Source: Planctomycetota bacterium (GTDB taxonomy: Bacteria > Planctomycetota > Planctomycetia > Pirellulales > Lacipirellulaceae). Taken from it: a DNA stretch of 7,047 bases. Positions 1-5,630 of this stretch are shown here, one piece after another. The stretch lies in NCBI GenBank assembly GCA_022614705.1, contig JAKEIB010000316.1:1-7047 (forward strand). The letters are read 5' to 3'. Under the pieces are notes generated by a model. That model was not told the DNA's origin, did not search any database, and saw only the letters and a program-made list of their open reading frames with translations. Numbering within the stretch: the stretch's first letter is position 1; each line of letters starts with the position of its first letter. The position numbers were made by a program, and so were the translations under genes.

Positions 1-624
1 CACCCAAAGCAAGCTCACACGTATGTCCAATAACCCTTCGCTAATTCGCGGCATCTTCTTCCGTTGTTGTGTTGCAGATTTTTTCGGATGAGCCATATCG
101 CCGCGTTGCGGCTCGGTTGTGCGGCGGTAGAGTAGTTCGACGAATTCGGCGAGCAGCTCGGCTTCGCCGCTTTCCAGGACGACGGCGGCTTGGCGCAGCA
201 CGTCGCGTTTGGCGTTCATCGCGTTAGCGGCGGCGAGGACGCCGGACTGGGTCAATTGGCCACCGGTGCCGAAGCGGCTGTAGAGCTCGTCGAAGTCGGC
301 CTCGGTCCAATTCTCGAACGCGGCGGCATGCGCGGCGACGACTTCCTCGACGAGCGAGTTGGTGGCCCGATCGAATCGTCGCGCGGGCGATTGGCCGGGC
401 GTGCGAAAGAGCTCGTCGATCGATACGCCCAGGCCGTGAGCCAGCTTGTGCAGCGTGCGGGCGTGCGGATTCGTACGGCCACGGGCGACGGCGCGCAGCG
501 TTCGCTCGTCGAGCTGCGAGGCGGCGACCACGTCGTCGAATGTGAGCCCGTCGCGGGCCATCAGCCGGCGAAGATTTTGGGCCAGTGCCGCGGCGTCACC
601 GTTCTGAGCCGTTGTGGAGATCAT
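1..624 (-). CDS. XRE-family HTH transcriptional regulator, 3' end cut by window edge
   Basis: The minus-strand frame starts at ATG 624-622 and stays open for 208 codons to base 1, so the stop lies outside the window. Residues about 12-75 form a lambda-repressor/XRE-type helix-turn-helix: LAQNLRRLMARDGLTFDDV, then SQLDERTLRAVARGRTNP, then LHKLAHGLGVSIDELF. This is the classic pattern of a recognition helix followed by 'LxKLAxxLGVSxDELF'. Residues 90-170 look helical (LVEEVVAAHAAAFENW, AELLAEFVELLYRR) and may dimerise or bind a ligand; I do not recognise that part. Residues 178-192 are Lys/Arg-rich (PKKSATQQRKK). The frame is open upstream to a stop at 667-669, but ATG 624 is the only good start. 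A GAGG lies only one base from it, too close to act as a normal ribosome site. A promoter and a palindromic operator candidate lie about 65-100 bp upstream, so autoregulation is likely. Whether an ImmA/IrrE peptidase or toxin follows cannot be seen. Confidence 0.82.
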   Translation of the reverse strand, partial: MISTTAQNGDAAALAQNLRRLMARDGLTFDDVVAASQLDERTLRAVARGRTNPHARTLHKLAHGLGVSIDELFRTPGQSPARRFDRATNSLVEEVVAAHAAAFENWTEADFDELYSRFGTGGQLTQSGVLAAANAMNAKRDVLRQAAVVLESGEAELLAEFVELLYRRTTEPQRGDMAHPKKSATQQRKKMPRISEGLLDIRVSLLWV

Positions 625-678
625 GCCTCGCGAAGTGAGCGGGAATCGCCTTGAAAGATAGGATCGCTATACCACCCC

Positions 679-706
679 TTGTAGATTATGTATACGGACG
701 TATACT
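679..706 (+). promoter_or_regulatory. possible divergent promoter toward hicAB
   Basis: On the plus strand TTGTAG (679-684, three of six -35 matches) is followed after 16 bp by TATACT (701-706, five of six -10 matches). It would share the palindrome at 690-705 with the minus-strand promoter. It would transcribe through the palindromic repeat at 747-837 before reaching hicA. The weak -35 keeps this tentative. Confidence 0.28.
690..705. promoter_or_regulatory. 16-bp palindromic operator candidate
   Basis: GTATACGGACGTATAC is a perfect inverted repeat with 7-bp arms (GTATACG / CGTATAC) and a 2-bp centre. It covers the -10 element of the promoter for the adjacent XRE regulator. Its size and symmetry suit a dimeric XRE-type repressor, and its position suits repression by blocking polymerase. 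Binding by the neighbouring regulator is inferred. Confidence 0.6.
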
Positions 707-727
707 ATTATTTGGGTGGGCTGTCAA
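699..727 (-). promoter_or_regulatory. sigma-70-type promoter for the XRE regulator gene
   Basis: Reading the minus strand, TTGACA (727-722, perfect -35) is followed after exactly 17 bp by TATACG (704-699), which matches the -10 consensus at four of six positions but lacks the final T. Transcription would start near 692, giving a leader of about 65-70 nt before ATG 624. The -10 element lies inside the palindrome at 690-705. Confidence 0.6.
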
Positions 728-746
728 GGCTTGTCTGGAGCTGATA

Positions 747-837
747 GTGGTACAGTTTGTAGTCGTCTCGCTCCGCGAGACGCAATTTCCTCTCGCGGAG
801 CGAGAGGACTACACTGTTTCTCTGCGAATTGTACCAC
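747..837. repeat. 91-bp dispersed palindromic repeat (TCTCGC family, copy 1)
   Basis: The outer ends are perfect 8-bp inverted repeats, GTGGTACA (747-754) and TGTACCAC (830-837). Inside lies TGTAGTC (758-764) paired with GACTACA (807-813). Further in, TCTCGCTCCGCGAGA (766-780) pairs with TCTCGCGGAGCGAGA (791-805). Each inner arm is itself a hairpin: TCTCGC-TCC-GCGAGA on the left, TCTCGC-GGA-GCGAGA on the right. A related copy is at 5631-5711. No open reading frame belongs to it, so it is a REP- or MITE-like non-autonomous element. Confidence 0.85.
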
Positions 838-880
838 GACCGCCAGCCCTTAGCGAATGTCTCAGATCACGTCAATCAGC

Positions 881-891
881 TATACTTAGGA
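881..891 (+). promoter_or_regulatory. -10-like box and ribosome binding site of hicA
   Basis: TATACT (881-886) resembles a -10 element, but no acceptable -35 lies 15-19 bp upstream and the resulting leader would be very short. AGGA (888-891), 7 nt before ATG 899, is a plausible Shine-Dalgarno and supports that start. Confidence 0.4.
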
Positions 892-898
892 TAAACCG

Positions 899-1135
899 AT
901 GTCGCGGCGTGAAAAGCTCAGAGAAAAGATGCGCAGTTCGCCGGGCAATATTCGCTTCAGTGAAGTGGATGCGTTATTGCGTTACGAAGGATTCGTGGTG
1001 TTCAATAAACGAGGAAGCCACCGAACATACCATCACCCAGACGGACGACTCATCACCATTGTCGTGCCGCACGGAAGTCGAAAGACGTGTAACCCGGCCG
1101 ACATTCGCAAAGTGCTACAAGTTTTAGGCAAATGA
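899..1135 (+). CDS. hicA: HicA-family toxin (type II toxin-antitoxin)
   Basis: This is a 78-aa protein, within the usual small size of HicA mRNA interferases, which have a dsRNA-binding-like fold and cleave mRNA when free of HicB. The family pattern is visible. RFSEVDALLRYEGFVVFNKRGSH (19-41) matches 'xxEvxkxLexxGFxxxrqkGSH', with His41 at the position of the catalytic histidine. YHHPDGRLITIVVPHG (44-59) matches the 'hPdGrxxtVPxH' strand pair. The C-terminus NPADIRKVLQVLG corresponds to 'kxGTlxkIlkqaG', although the usual Gly-Thr is Pro-Ala here. The N-terminal ten residues (SRREKLREK) are an extra charged helix. AGGA 7 nt upstream supports ATG 899. The gene overlaps hicB by ATGA, so the two are co-transcribed and translationally coupled. 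By eye it is less GC-rich than its neighbours, which is compatible with horizontal transfer. Toxicity is inferred from family. Confidence 0.85.
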   Translation: MSRREKLREKMRSSPGNIRFSEVDALLRYEGFVVFNKRGSHRTYHHPDGRLITIVVPHGSRKTCNPADIRKVLQVLGK

Positions 1136-1368
1136 ACACAACGCATCACGAATACCGCGGTTACGTCTTCTCGATCCATTACGAGGCAAAGCAACCGGTT
1201 TATACCGTCTCGTTTGCCGACTTTCGGGAGATTATTACCAGTGGAGATACGCTATCGCAAGCGTTCGCGAATGCGTGTGAAGCGCTCGATCTCCACCTCG
1301 AAAGCTTGCAAAAACTTCGCAAGCGCGTGCCCAAACCCCGGCACTCGCTGGTGGTCGAATCGCAATAG
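1132..1368 (+). CDS. hicB: HicB-family antitoxin, short form
   Basis: This 78-aa protein would bind and neutralise HicA. It follows the HicB partial RNase H-like fold: YRGYVFSIHYEAKQPVYTVSFADFREIITSGDTLSQAFANACEAL shows the hallmark 'Y.V.FPD..giiTsGdTleEAlanaxEAL' (residues 8-52). This runs on into a helix (DLHLESLQKL) and the typical 'iPxP'-like end (VPKPR, 66-70). Many HicB proteins carry a further C-terminal ribbon-helix-helix or HTH DNA-binding domain; this one ends about ten residues after the fold, so it probably cannot bind DNA itself. Its ATG lies within the TGA of hicA (ATGA overlap), with only a weak AGG three bases upstream, pointing to translational coupling. Its TAG stop is 13 bp from the stop of the convergent gene, leaving no room for a separate terminator. 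Confidence 0.85.
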   Translation: MNTTHHEYRGYVFSIHYEAKQPVYTVSFADFREIITSGDTLSQAFANACEALDLHLESLQKLRKRVPKPRHSLVVESQ

Positions 1369-1381
1369 TTCGGCTATCGAT

Positions 1382-2458
1382 TTACCGCACGGCCAAGTCG
1401 CCGCGGCTTTCTTCGCTCACGGTGGACGAATCGCGTTGCGGCGGGAAGAACAGGTCGACGATGCCGTGCACCAGGCCGATCGTTTCGGGATCGGACGAGC
1501 CGAAGCGCGTGGCCAGCGGGGCGAACAGCCAACGGCCTTCGGGCCAGCGGACGTCCATCACCTTGGCGCAATCTTCGAGCAGTTGATACACGCGTGCCCG
1601 CGTGACGCCGATCGTTTGCGCCTGCTGCTTCACGCTCGGCGAGTTTTCGTCGAGACAGAGTCGCGCGGCGGCGAGGCCGGCCACCTGGTCGCCCAGATCG
1701 ATTTTGATCTGGTTGATCATGGGTTTGACGATGTGTTGGTGCAAATCGTCGACGGGCGGCAGGTCGGGTTGGCCGACGGTTTCCAATAGCCAACGCGTCA
1801 GCGGCGGCACGAAGCGGGGCATGATGACGACGTCCACATTTTCCTGCAGCGTCGCCGTGGCCAGCGCTTCGTGTACTGTGCAAAACACTTCCAGGATCGC
1901 GTTGACGCGCTTCTCGCCGTGCGTCTTCAGCGAGCGGATATCGGCCAGCGAGCGATCGGCGTATTCTTCGAGGCGCGAGTGCCAGATCACAGTGGGCAGG
2001 GCTTGCAGCGTTGGCGCGAGTCGGCCCAACTTCTCCGGTCCCATGCCGTAGCGATTCACCGTTTCGCACCATTGCGCCCACAGCGATTCGGAAACGATCG
2101 AGGCGTCGAAGCCGCTGGCGGCGGGCGCCGGCCTTTGCTTCTTCGCATCATGGCTGAGGCCGAACGGGGCGTCGGGCGACGTGGCTTTCGACGCGCGCTT
2201 CAAGAGGTCGAAGAAACCAATGATTTTCTTCTGGCCGACACCCGGCGTCGCCATCAATTCATCGAGCGGTTGCGACAATAGATCGCGCAGCGGACGATCG
2301 AGAAAGGCGATTGGAAGTCGTCGGTCGGTCGGCAACACCCAATAGGAAAGGGCTTTGTCGAGGCGACCATCGTCGGGTCGTTCCACAAGAGACTTACGAA
2401 GCCGTTCGTAAGTGCCTACGAGTCGATAACGATCGTTGGAGATGGCTTTCCTGGCCAT
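1382..2458 (-). CDS. Putative DNA-binding protein with two alpha-CTD-like HhH segments and a sigma region 4-like HTH
   Basis: This is a 358-aa soluble protein that I cannot assign to a named family. Three segments stand out. (a) Residues about 54-86, DRPLRDLLSQPLDELMATPG then VGQKKIIGFFDLL, resemble the helix-hairpin-helix of the RNA polymerase alpha C-terminal domain ('xxLLxxxxxELLxxPNLGKKSLxEI'). (b) Residues 166-196, ADRSLADIRSLKTHGEKRV then NAILEVFCTV, look like a second, diverged copy. (c) Residues 272-301, NSPSVKQQAQTIGVTRARV then YQLLEDCAKVM, match the 'IAxxLGVTRxRVxQIxxxAL' helix-turn-helix of sigma-70 region 4. A hydrophilic linker (about 88-120, KKQRPAPAASG) separates the first segment from the rest. 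No catalytic motif, signal peptide or membrane segment is visible. The role could be transcription regulation or polymerase recruitment, but that is inference. The start has GGAG 10 nt upstream. The gene stands alone, convergent to hicB. Confidence 0.75.
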   Translation of the reverse strand: MARKAISNDRYRLVGTYERLRKSLVERPDDGRLDKALSYWVLPTDRRLPIAFLDRPLRDLLSQPLDELMATPGVGQKKIIGFFDLLKRASKATSPDAPFGLSHDAKKQRPAPAASGFDASIVSESLWAQWCETVNRYGMGPEKLGRLAPTLQALPTVIWHSRLEEYADRSLADIRSLKTHGEKRVNAILEVFCTVHEALATATLQENVDVVIMPRFVPPLTRWLLETVGQPDLPPVDDLHQHIVKPMINQIKIDLGDQVAGLAAARLCLDENSPSVKQQAQTIGVTRARVYQLLEDCAKVMDVRWPEGRWLFAPLATRFGSSDPETIGLVHGIVDLFFPPQRDSSTVSEESRGDLAVR

Positions 2459-2468
2459 AGCTATTTTG

Positions 2469-2472
2469 CTCC
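2469..2472 (-). promoter_or_regulatory. ribosome binding site for the HhH/HTH protein
   Basis: On the minus strand GGAG lies 10 nt before ATG 2458-2456, a usable Shine-Dalgarno that supports this start. A nearer-upstream ATG (2474-2472) overlaps it but is out of frame. Confidence 0.45.
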
Positions 2473-2474
2473 AT

Positions 2475-2976
2475 GGTTAATTGGTTCACCTTCCTGGGAA
2501 TTCAACCGGTTGTAGACCATGAGAAGCAGAAACACGGCGAAGTGAGCCTGAGGTGCGTCATGTCATCCTAAGGTCGTCGACAGATCCGCCAGGTTGGCGG
2601 GGTCGAAATTTCTTGCCAGCTTCTCTCGTCCGTCTCCGTGCGTACAGTCCCTCCCGAAGGGGACGCCGCTTGCAGGCATTCTTCGGGCTGAGTTGCAGAC
2701 GGTCAAGAAGGGAATTACCGCAAAAAGGTCTGGAAAACACGGCAGTCTGAGCGGTTTGGCCGCATGTGACAAACGGTAGGCATGGGCAATAATCGGGAAT
2801 TTGGAAAGTTTTGGCTGTCAAAACGGGAGCGCCCTGGCAACCCGATGGCGTGGGAAAAAATCCGATAAATCCGCATTTTCCGCGTAAAAATGTGCCGTTG
2901 AGTTGGACATTCCGCCGGAGCCAGGCTGGCGGCGTCGCGCGGCGCGCCGTGTCCATTGGGGGCGGGCCGCGTACAC
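2475..2976. other. ~500-bp intergenic stretch without a convincing gene
   Basis: Short frames exist on both strands, but they overlap one another and several run into the dispersed repeat at 2977-3109. None shows a domain, a consistent codon pattern or a good ribosome site. Visible structure is limited to the small hairpin near 2586-2600 and an AT-richer part around 2780-2900 (for example AAAAAATCCGATAAATCC). It presumably holds the promoter of the minus-strand HhH/HTH gene at its left end and that of the monooxygenase at its right end, though I find no clear -35/-10 pair for either. Confidence 0.5.
2562..2600. repeat. small hairpin, possibly a decayed REP element
   Basis: CCGCCA (2586-2591) and TGGCGG (2595-2600) form a perfect 6-bp stem with a 3-nt loop. 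The sequence just before it, from GTCAT at 2562, aligns loosely with the left arm of the palindrome at 6981-7038 (shared GTCAT, AGGTC, ATCC and GCCAG blocks in the same order), suggesting a degraded relative. The alignment is by eye only. Confidence 0.3.
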
Positions 2977-3109
2977 TATTGATCTCTGCATTGCTAATGA
3001 GCCGAAGGGTGCCATGCCCACAGCCCTGAGTGGCCATGCTTGCAGCGAGATTCCCATGCCCACGCAAAGCCGTGGGCATGCCACCCAAATGTGAGACGGC
3101 TCAGTCTCC
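2977..3109. repeat. ~133-bp direct repeat, copy 1, upstream of the monooxygenase
   Basis: The segment from TATTGATCTCTGC (2977) to about 3109 recurs at 4614-4747 in the same orientation, with about eight substitutions and one single-base indel by my count (roughly 93% identity). It contains a strong hairpin, CATGCCCAC (3055-3063) / GTGGGCATG (3072-3080), around an 8-nt loop. An upstream in-frame ATG at 3040, which would extend the monooxygenase by 31 residues, falls inside this repeat. Confidence 0.9.
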
Positions 3110-3132
3110 GCACAGCCCTCAATAAATCGGCC

Positions 3133-4593
3133 ATGTCGACAGGAACGGTTGTCAATTCGCCCGCGCAGACGGAGTCATTGGATCGGTCACGCGATGACCG
3201 GTTTTGCGTCCTCGGCGCCGGCGCTTCTGGCCTGGCTGTCGCCAAGAATTTTCACGAATACGGTATCCCGTTCGACTGCTTTGAACGCGAGGACGACATC
3301 GGAGGAAACTGGTATTACGGCAAGCCGCACAGCAGCGTGTACCGCTCGACGCGGCTAATCTCCTCGAAGCGCGGCACCGAATACACCGACTTTCCGATGC
3401 CCGCCGACTGGCCCGAGCATCCGCCGCACGAATTGGTGTGGCAATACCTGCGGAGCTACGCGCGGCATTTCGACCTGTACGCGAACATTCAGTTCAATAC
3501 GGCGGTGAAGTGGATCGAACCCGCGGCTGAAAGCAAAGAGCAGCGATTGCGGATTGCGGCACCCAGGGGGTACCCGGGATTGCGGATTAAGGAAGTCCCA
3601 ATCCGAAATCCGCAATCTGCAATCCGAAATCAGTTGGGTTGGCACGTTACGCTGGCCGATGGCACGCGACGTCGCTATCGCGGCGTCGTCATTGCCAACG
3701 GGCACAATTGGGATCCTCGTTGGCCCGAATATCCGGGCACGTTCCGTGGCGAGGTGATTCACTCATCGCAGTACAAGACGCCGGAGATTTGCCGCGGTAA
3801 ACGCGTGCTGGTTGTGGGCGGCGGCAACTCGGGATTCGACATCGCGGTCGACGTCGCGCCTTATGCGGCCATTACGTTTCACAGCCTGCGCCGCGGCTAT
3901 CACTTGTTGCCGCGGTACTTTCGCGGCGCGCCGGTCGACGAGCGAGGCGAATGGGCGCTGCGATGGAGGGTGCCGCTGTGGTTGCGCCGCTTTCGCGCGG
4001 CGCAGGTTCGGTCGGCCGCCTGGGGCAAGGAAGTGGCGAAGGCTCTGCCGCGTCCCGACCATCGATTATTCGAAACGCATCCCGTGATCAACTCGCGCTG
4101 GCCGTATGCCGTTTCGCAACGGGCGATTTCCGTGAGGCCAGACGTCGAACATCTTGAAGGCGATCATGTGTCGTTCGTCGACGGAAGCCGGGAGCGCATC
4201 GACGCGATTATTTATGCAACCGGCTACAAGCTGTCGTTCCCGTTCATGGATTGCAATCAACTCAACTGGCGTGACGATCGGCCGGAGTTGTATCTCAACA
4301 TCTTTCACCCGCAGCGAGATGACCTGTTCGTCGCCGGCCTGATTCAACCCGATAGCGGGCAATTCGGACTGGTCGATTACCAGGCGCAGCTCATTGCGGC
4401 GTATGTGGTTGGACTAAACCGTCGCATGGCCGCCGCCGGGCGCTTTCAGCGCGAAAAAGACCTCGGCCATGCGCGCGTCGACGGCGGCATCCGCTACGTC
4501 CGCTCGCCGCGCCATTTGGTCGAGGTCGAGCACTACAGTTACCGGCGAACGTTGCAGCGCAAGATCGCGGGCCTTTGTGGGAGGCGTCACTGA
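3133..4593 (+). CDS. Flavin-containing monooxygenase (class B, FAD/NADPH)
   Basis: This 486-aa cytosolic flavoenzyme would use FAD, NADPH and O2 to oxygenate a nucleophilic N or S atom or a carbonyl; the substrate is unknown. The FAD Rossmann motif is GAGASG (28-33) within VLGAGASGLAVAKNF. It is followed by FEREDDIGGNW (50-60). The FMO fingerprint FxGxxxHxxxY is present as FRGEVIHSSQY (204-214), ending in Tyr rather than the Trp-Pro of Baeyer-Villiger enzymes. The NADPH motif is GGGNSG (229-234) and the ATGY motif is at 362-365. Length is normal for the family once a roughly 30-residue insert (138-167) is set aside. That insert is an in-frame repeat lying between '..VKWIEPAAESKEQ' and 'LGWHVTLADG', which would otherwise join as a typical FMO loop. 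I chose ATG 3133 because the longer frame from 3040 is encoded by a dispersed repeat. No clear Shine-Dalgarno is seen. Direct repeats lie immediately before and after the gene. Confidence 0.9.
   Translation: MSTGTVVNSPAQTESLDRSRDDRFCVLGAGASGLAVAKNFHEYGIPFDCFEREDDIGGNWYYGKPHSSVYRSTRLISSKRGTEYTDFPMPADWPEHPPHELVWQYLRSYARHFDLYANIQFNTAVKWIEPAAESKEQRLRIAAPRGYPGLRIKEVPIRNPQSAIRNQLGWHVTLADGTRRRYRGVVIANGHNWDPRWPEYPGTFRGEVIHSSQYKTPEICRGKRVLVVGGGNSGFDIAVDVAPYAAITFHSLRRGYHLLPRYFRGAPVDERGEWALRWRVPLWLRRFRAAQVRSAAWGKEVAKALPRPDHRLFETHPVINSRWPYAVSQRAISVRPDVEHLEGDHVSFVDGSRERIDAIIYATGYKLSFPFMDCNQLNWRDDRPELYLNIFHPQRDDLFVAGLIQPDSGQFGLVDYQAQLIAAYVVGLNRRMAAAGRFQREKDLGHARVDGGIRYVRSPRHLVEVEHYSYRRTLQRKIAGLCGRRH
3541..3633. 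repeat. In-frame heptad-repeat palindrome inside the monooxygenase gene
   Basis: The right half is a 7-bp tandem repeat: ATCCGAA, ATCCGCA, ATCTGCA, ATCCGAA (3601-3628). The left half holds the complementary units, so GATTGCGGATTGCGG (3545-3559) pairs with CCGCAATCTGCAATC (3610-3624) at 14 of 15 positions. GATTGCGGATT (3578-3588) pairs perfectly with 3607-3617. GGGTACCC (3568-3575) lies in the middle. CAG flanks both ends (3541-3543 and 3631-3633), exactly 90 bp apart, so the insertion adds 30 codons with no stop and no frameshift. Confidence 0.85.
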
Positions 4594-4613
4594 CGCCGAT
4601 TATGCTTGATTAT

Positions 4614-4747
4614 TATTGATCTCTGCATTGCTAATGAGTCGTAGGGTGCCATGGCCACTGCTCTGAGTGGCCATGCTTGCAGCGAGATTCCCATGCCCAC
4701 GCAAAGCCGTGGGCATGCCACCCCAAATGCGAGACGGCTCATTCTCG
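4614..4747. repeat. ~133-bp direct repeat, copy 2, downstream of the monooxygenase
   Basis: This is the same-orientation copy of 2977-3109, beginning 20 bp after the monooxygenase stop. The hairpin CATGCCCAC (4692-4700) / GTGGGCATG (4709-4717) is fully conserved, while most differences fall in the outer thirds. The hairpin has no T-run, so it is not a standard terminator, though it may still affect the 3' end of the transcript. Confidence 0.9.
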
Positions 4748-4812
4748 GCGCAGGCATCGATAATGCCCCAGTCGGTCTCCGAGAGGCTTCCCGCACTCGG
4801 CTGAAACGGCGA

Positions 4813-5553
4813 TTAGAATGTCAATTCGATGCAATCGGTTCCGATCTGCGTGTTCGCGAACACGCGGCGTGCGGCGTCGAGATCGTATCGGCCGTCGTCG
4901 TCGAATCGTGGATCGACGTGTACCAGCACGAGTCGACCGACTGCGGCGGCCGCCGCCACTTGTGCCACGTGAAGCAGCGAGCTGTGACCCGTGACAGCGG
5001 GTAGATTGTTCGCGTCATTGGCAAAATACGCTTCATGCAGCAACAGGTCGACGCCACGGATTCGCTCGACGTAGTCCGCACTCGCGGAAGCGGTCGTGTC
5101 GGTGACATAGGCCAGTGAATGGCCGGGCCAATCGAGCCGGTAGCCGATCGACCCGCCTGGATGCGGCAGCGGAAAATGCGTGAGCGTGCCTCGATCCGGC
5201 AGTTGGCAGGAGGCGGCAAGCGGCTCGAATCGAAACGGCGGCGGGACGGGAAAGATCGGCTCGGCGAACAGGTGATCGCGCACGGCCGCTAGCTTGGCCG
5301 CGTCGCCGTGAACGGTTGTCTGCTTCAGCACGTGCTTCGGGACGACGTTGATTAAGTAGGTCAATCCGGCGATGTGATCCAGATGCGCGTGGGTCAGAAA
5401 AACGTCAAGCCGCGTCGTTTGCAAGTGTTCTCCCACGCGGCACATCCCGCTGCCGGCGTCGAGCACGACGCCAACTTCGGGGAGCAGGAAGCAGGCCGTG
5501 TGTCGCCGCGTCGTGGGAAAATAGCCGCCGGTGCCGAGCAGAACGAGTTTCAT
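4813..5553 (-). CDS. RNase Z-like metallo-beta-lactamase-fold hydrolase
   Basis: This 246-aa protein has no signal peptide and is predicted cytosolic. It shows a full set of metal-site motifs of the RNase Z/PhnP-like branch: the opening strand MKLVLLGTGGYFPT; LDAGSG (31-36); THAHLDH with His55, His57, Asp59 and His60; HPGGSIGYRL with His131; VTDT with Asp152; HEAYF (173-177); TGHSS (188-192); and LVHVDPRF with His212 (209-216). The 'D-T', 'HEAxF', 'GHSS' and 'HxxxR' series is the order seen in tRNase Z, where the 3' trailer of pre-tRNA is cut at a two-zinc centre. The protein is shorter than E. coli RNase Z, and I see no obvious GP-rich exosite arm, so a phosphodiesterase with another substrate is equally possible. 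It is divergent from the solute-binding protein gene. TATAAT lies 23 bp upstream of ATG 5553. No clear ribosome site is visible. Confidence 0.87.
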   Translation of the reverse strand: MKLVLLGTGGYFPTTRRHTACFLLPEVGVVLDAGSGMCRVGEHLQTTRLDVFLTHAHLDHIAGLTYLINVVPKHVLKQTTVHGDAAKLAAVRDHLFAEPIFPVPPPFRFEPLAASCQLPDRGTLTHFPLPHPGGSIGYRLDWPGHSLAYVTDTTASASADYVERIRGVDLLLHEAYFANDANNLPAVTGHSSLLHVAQVAAAAAVGRLVLVHVDPRFDDDGRYDLDAARRVFANTQIGTDCIELTF

Positions 5554-5576
5554 GGGGCGACACGCTTCGGGGAAGC

Positions 5577-5582
5577 ATTATA
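5577..5582 (-). promoter_or_regulatory. -10 element for the metallo-beta-lactamase gene
   Basis: The minus strand reads TATAAT, a perfect -10 consensus, ending 23 bp before ATG 5553. No good -35 hexamer sits 16-18 bp upstream. The intervening spacer carries GTGGTACA (minus strand, 5600-5593), the same octamer that ends the palindrome at 747-837. Confidence 0.45.
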
Positions 5583-5630
5583 ATCGGCCAAATGTACCAC
5601 GGTCGCGGACGGCCGGCAAACGGGCGAGAA

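Noticed and set aside
190..654. Plus-strand open frame of 154 aa
   Set aside because: It lies antisense to the XRE regulator, whose HTH sequence is clear; it has no domain of its own.
1374..2081. Minus-strand 235-aa frame overlapping the HhH/HTH protein
   Set aside because: Arg/Ala/Pro-rich translation typical of an off-frame reading of GC-rich DNA. The 358-aa frame has a balanced composition and a ribosome site.
2558..3088. Minus-strand 176-aa frame in the intergenic region
   Set aside because: Its start lies inside the dispersed repeat, the product is low-complexity and shows no domain, and competing frames overlap it.
3040..3132. A 31-residue N-terminal extension of the monooxygenase from ATG 3040
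   Set aside because: The extension is encoded by the dispersed repeat at 2977-3109, has no flavoenzyme-like sequence, and the FAD motif sits at a normal distance from ATG 3133.
3601..3631. Heptad repeats considered as a CRISPR array
   Set aside because: Units are 7 bp and contiguous, with no spacers, and they form part of a palindrome within a coding frame.
4692..4717. Hairpin after the monooxygenase considered as a Rho-independent terminator
   Set aside because: There is no following T-run, and the same hairpin occurs upstream of the gene as part of the direct repeat.
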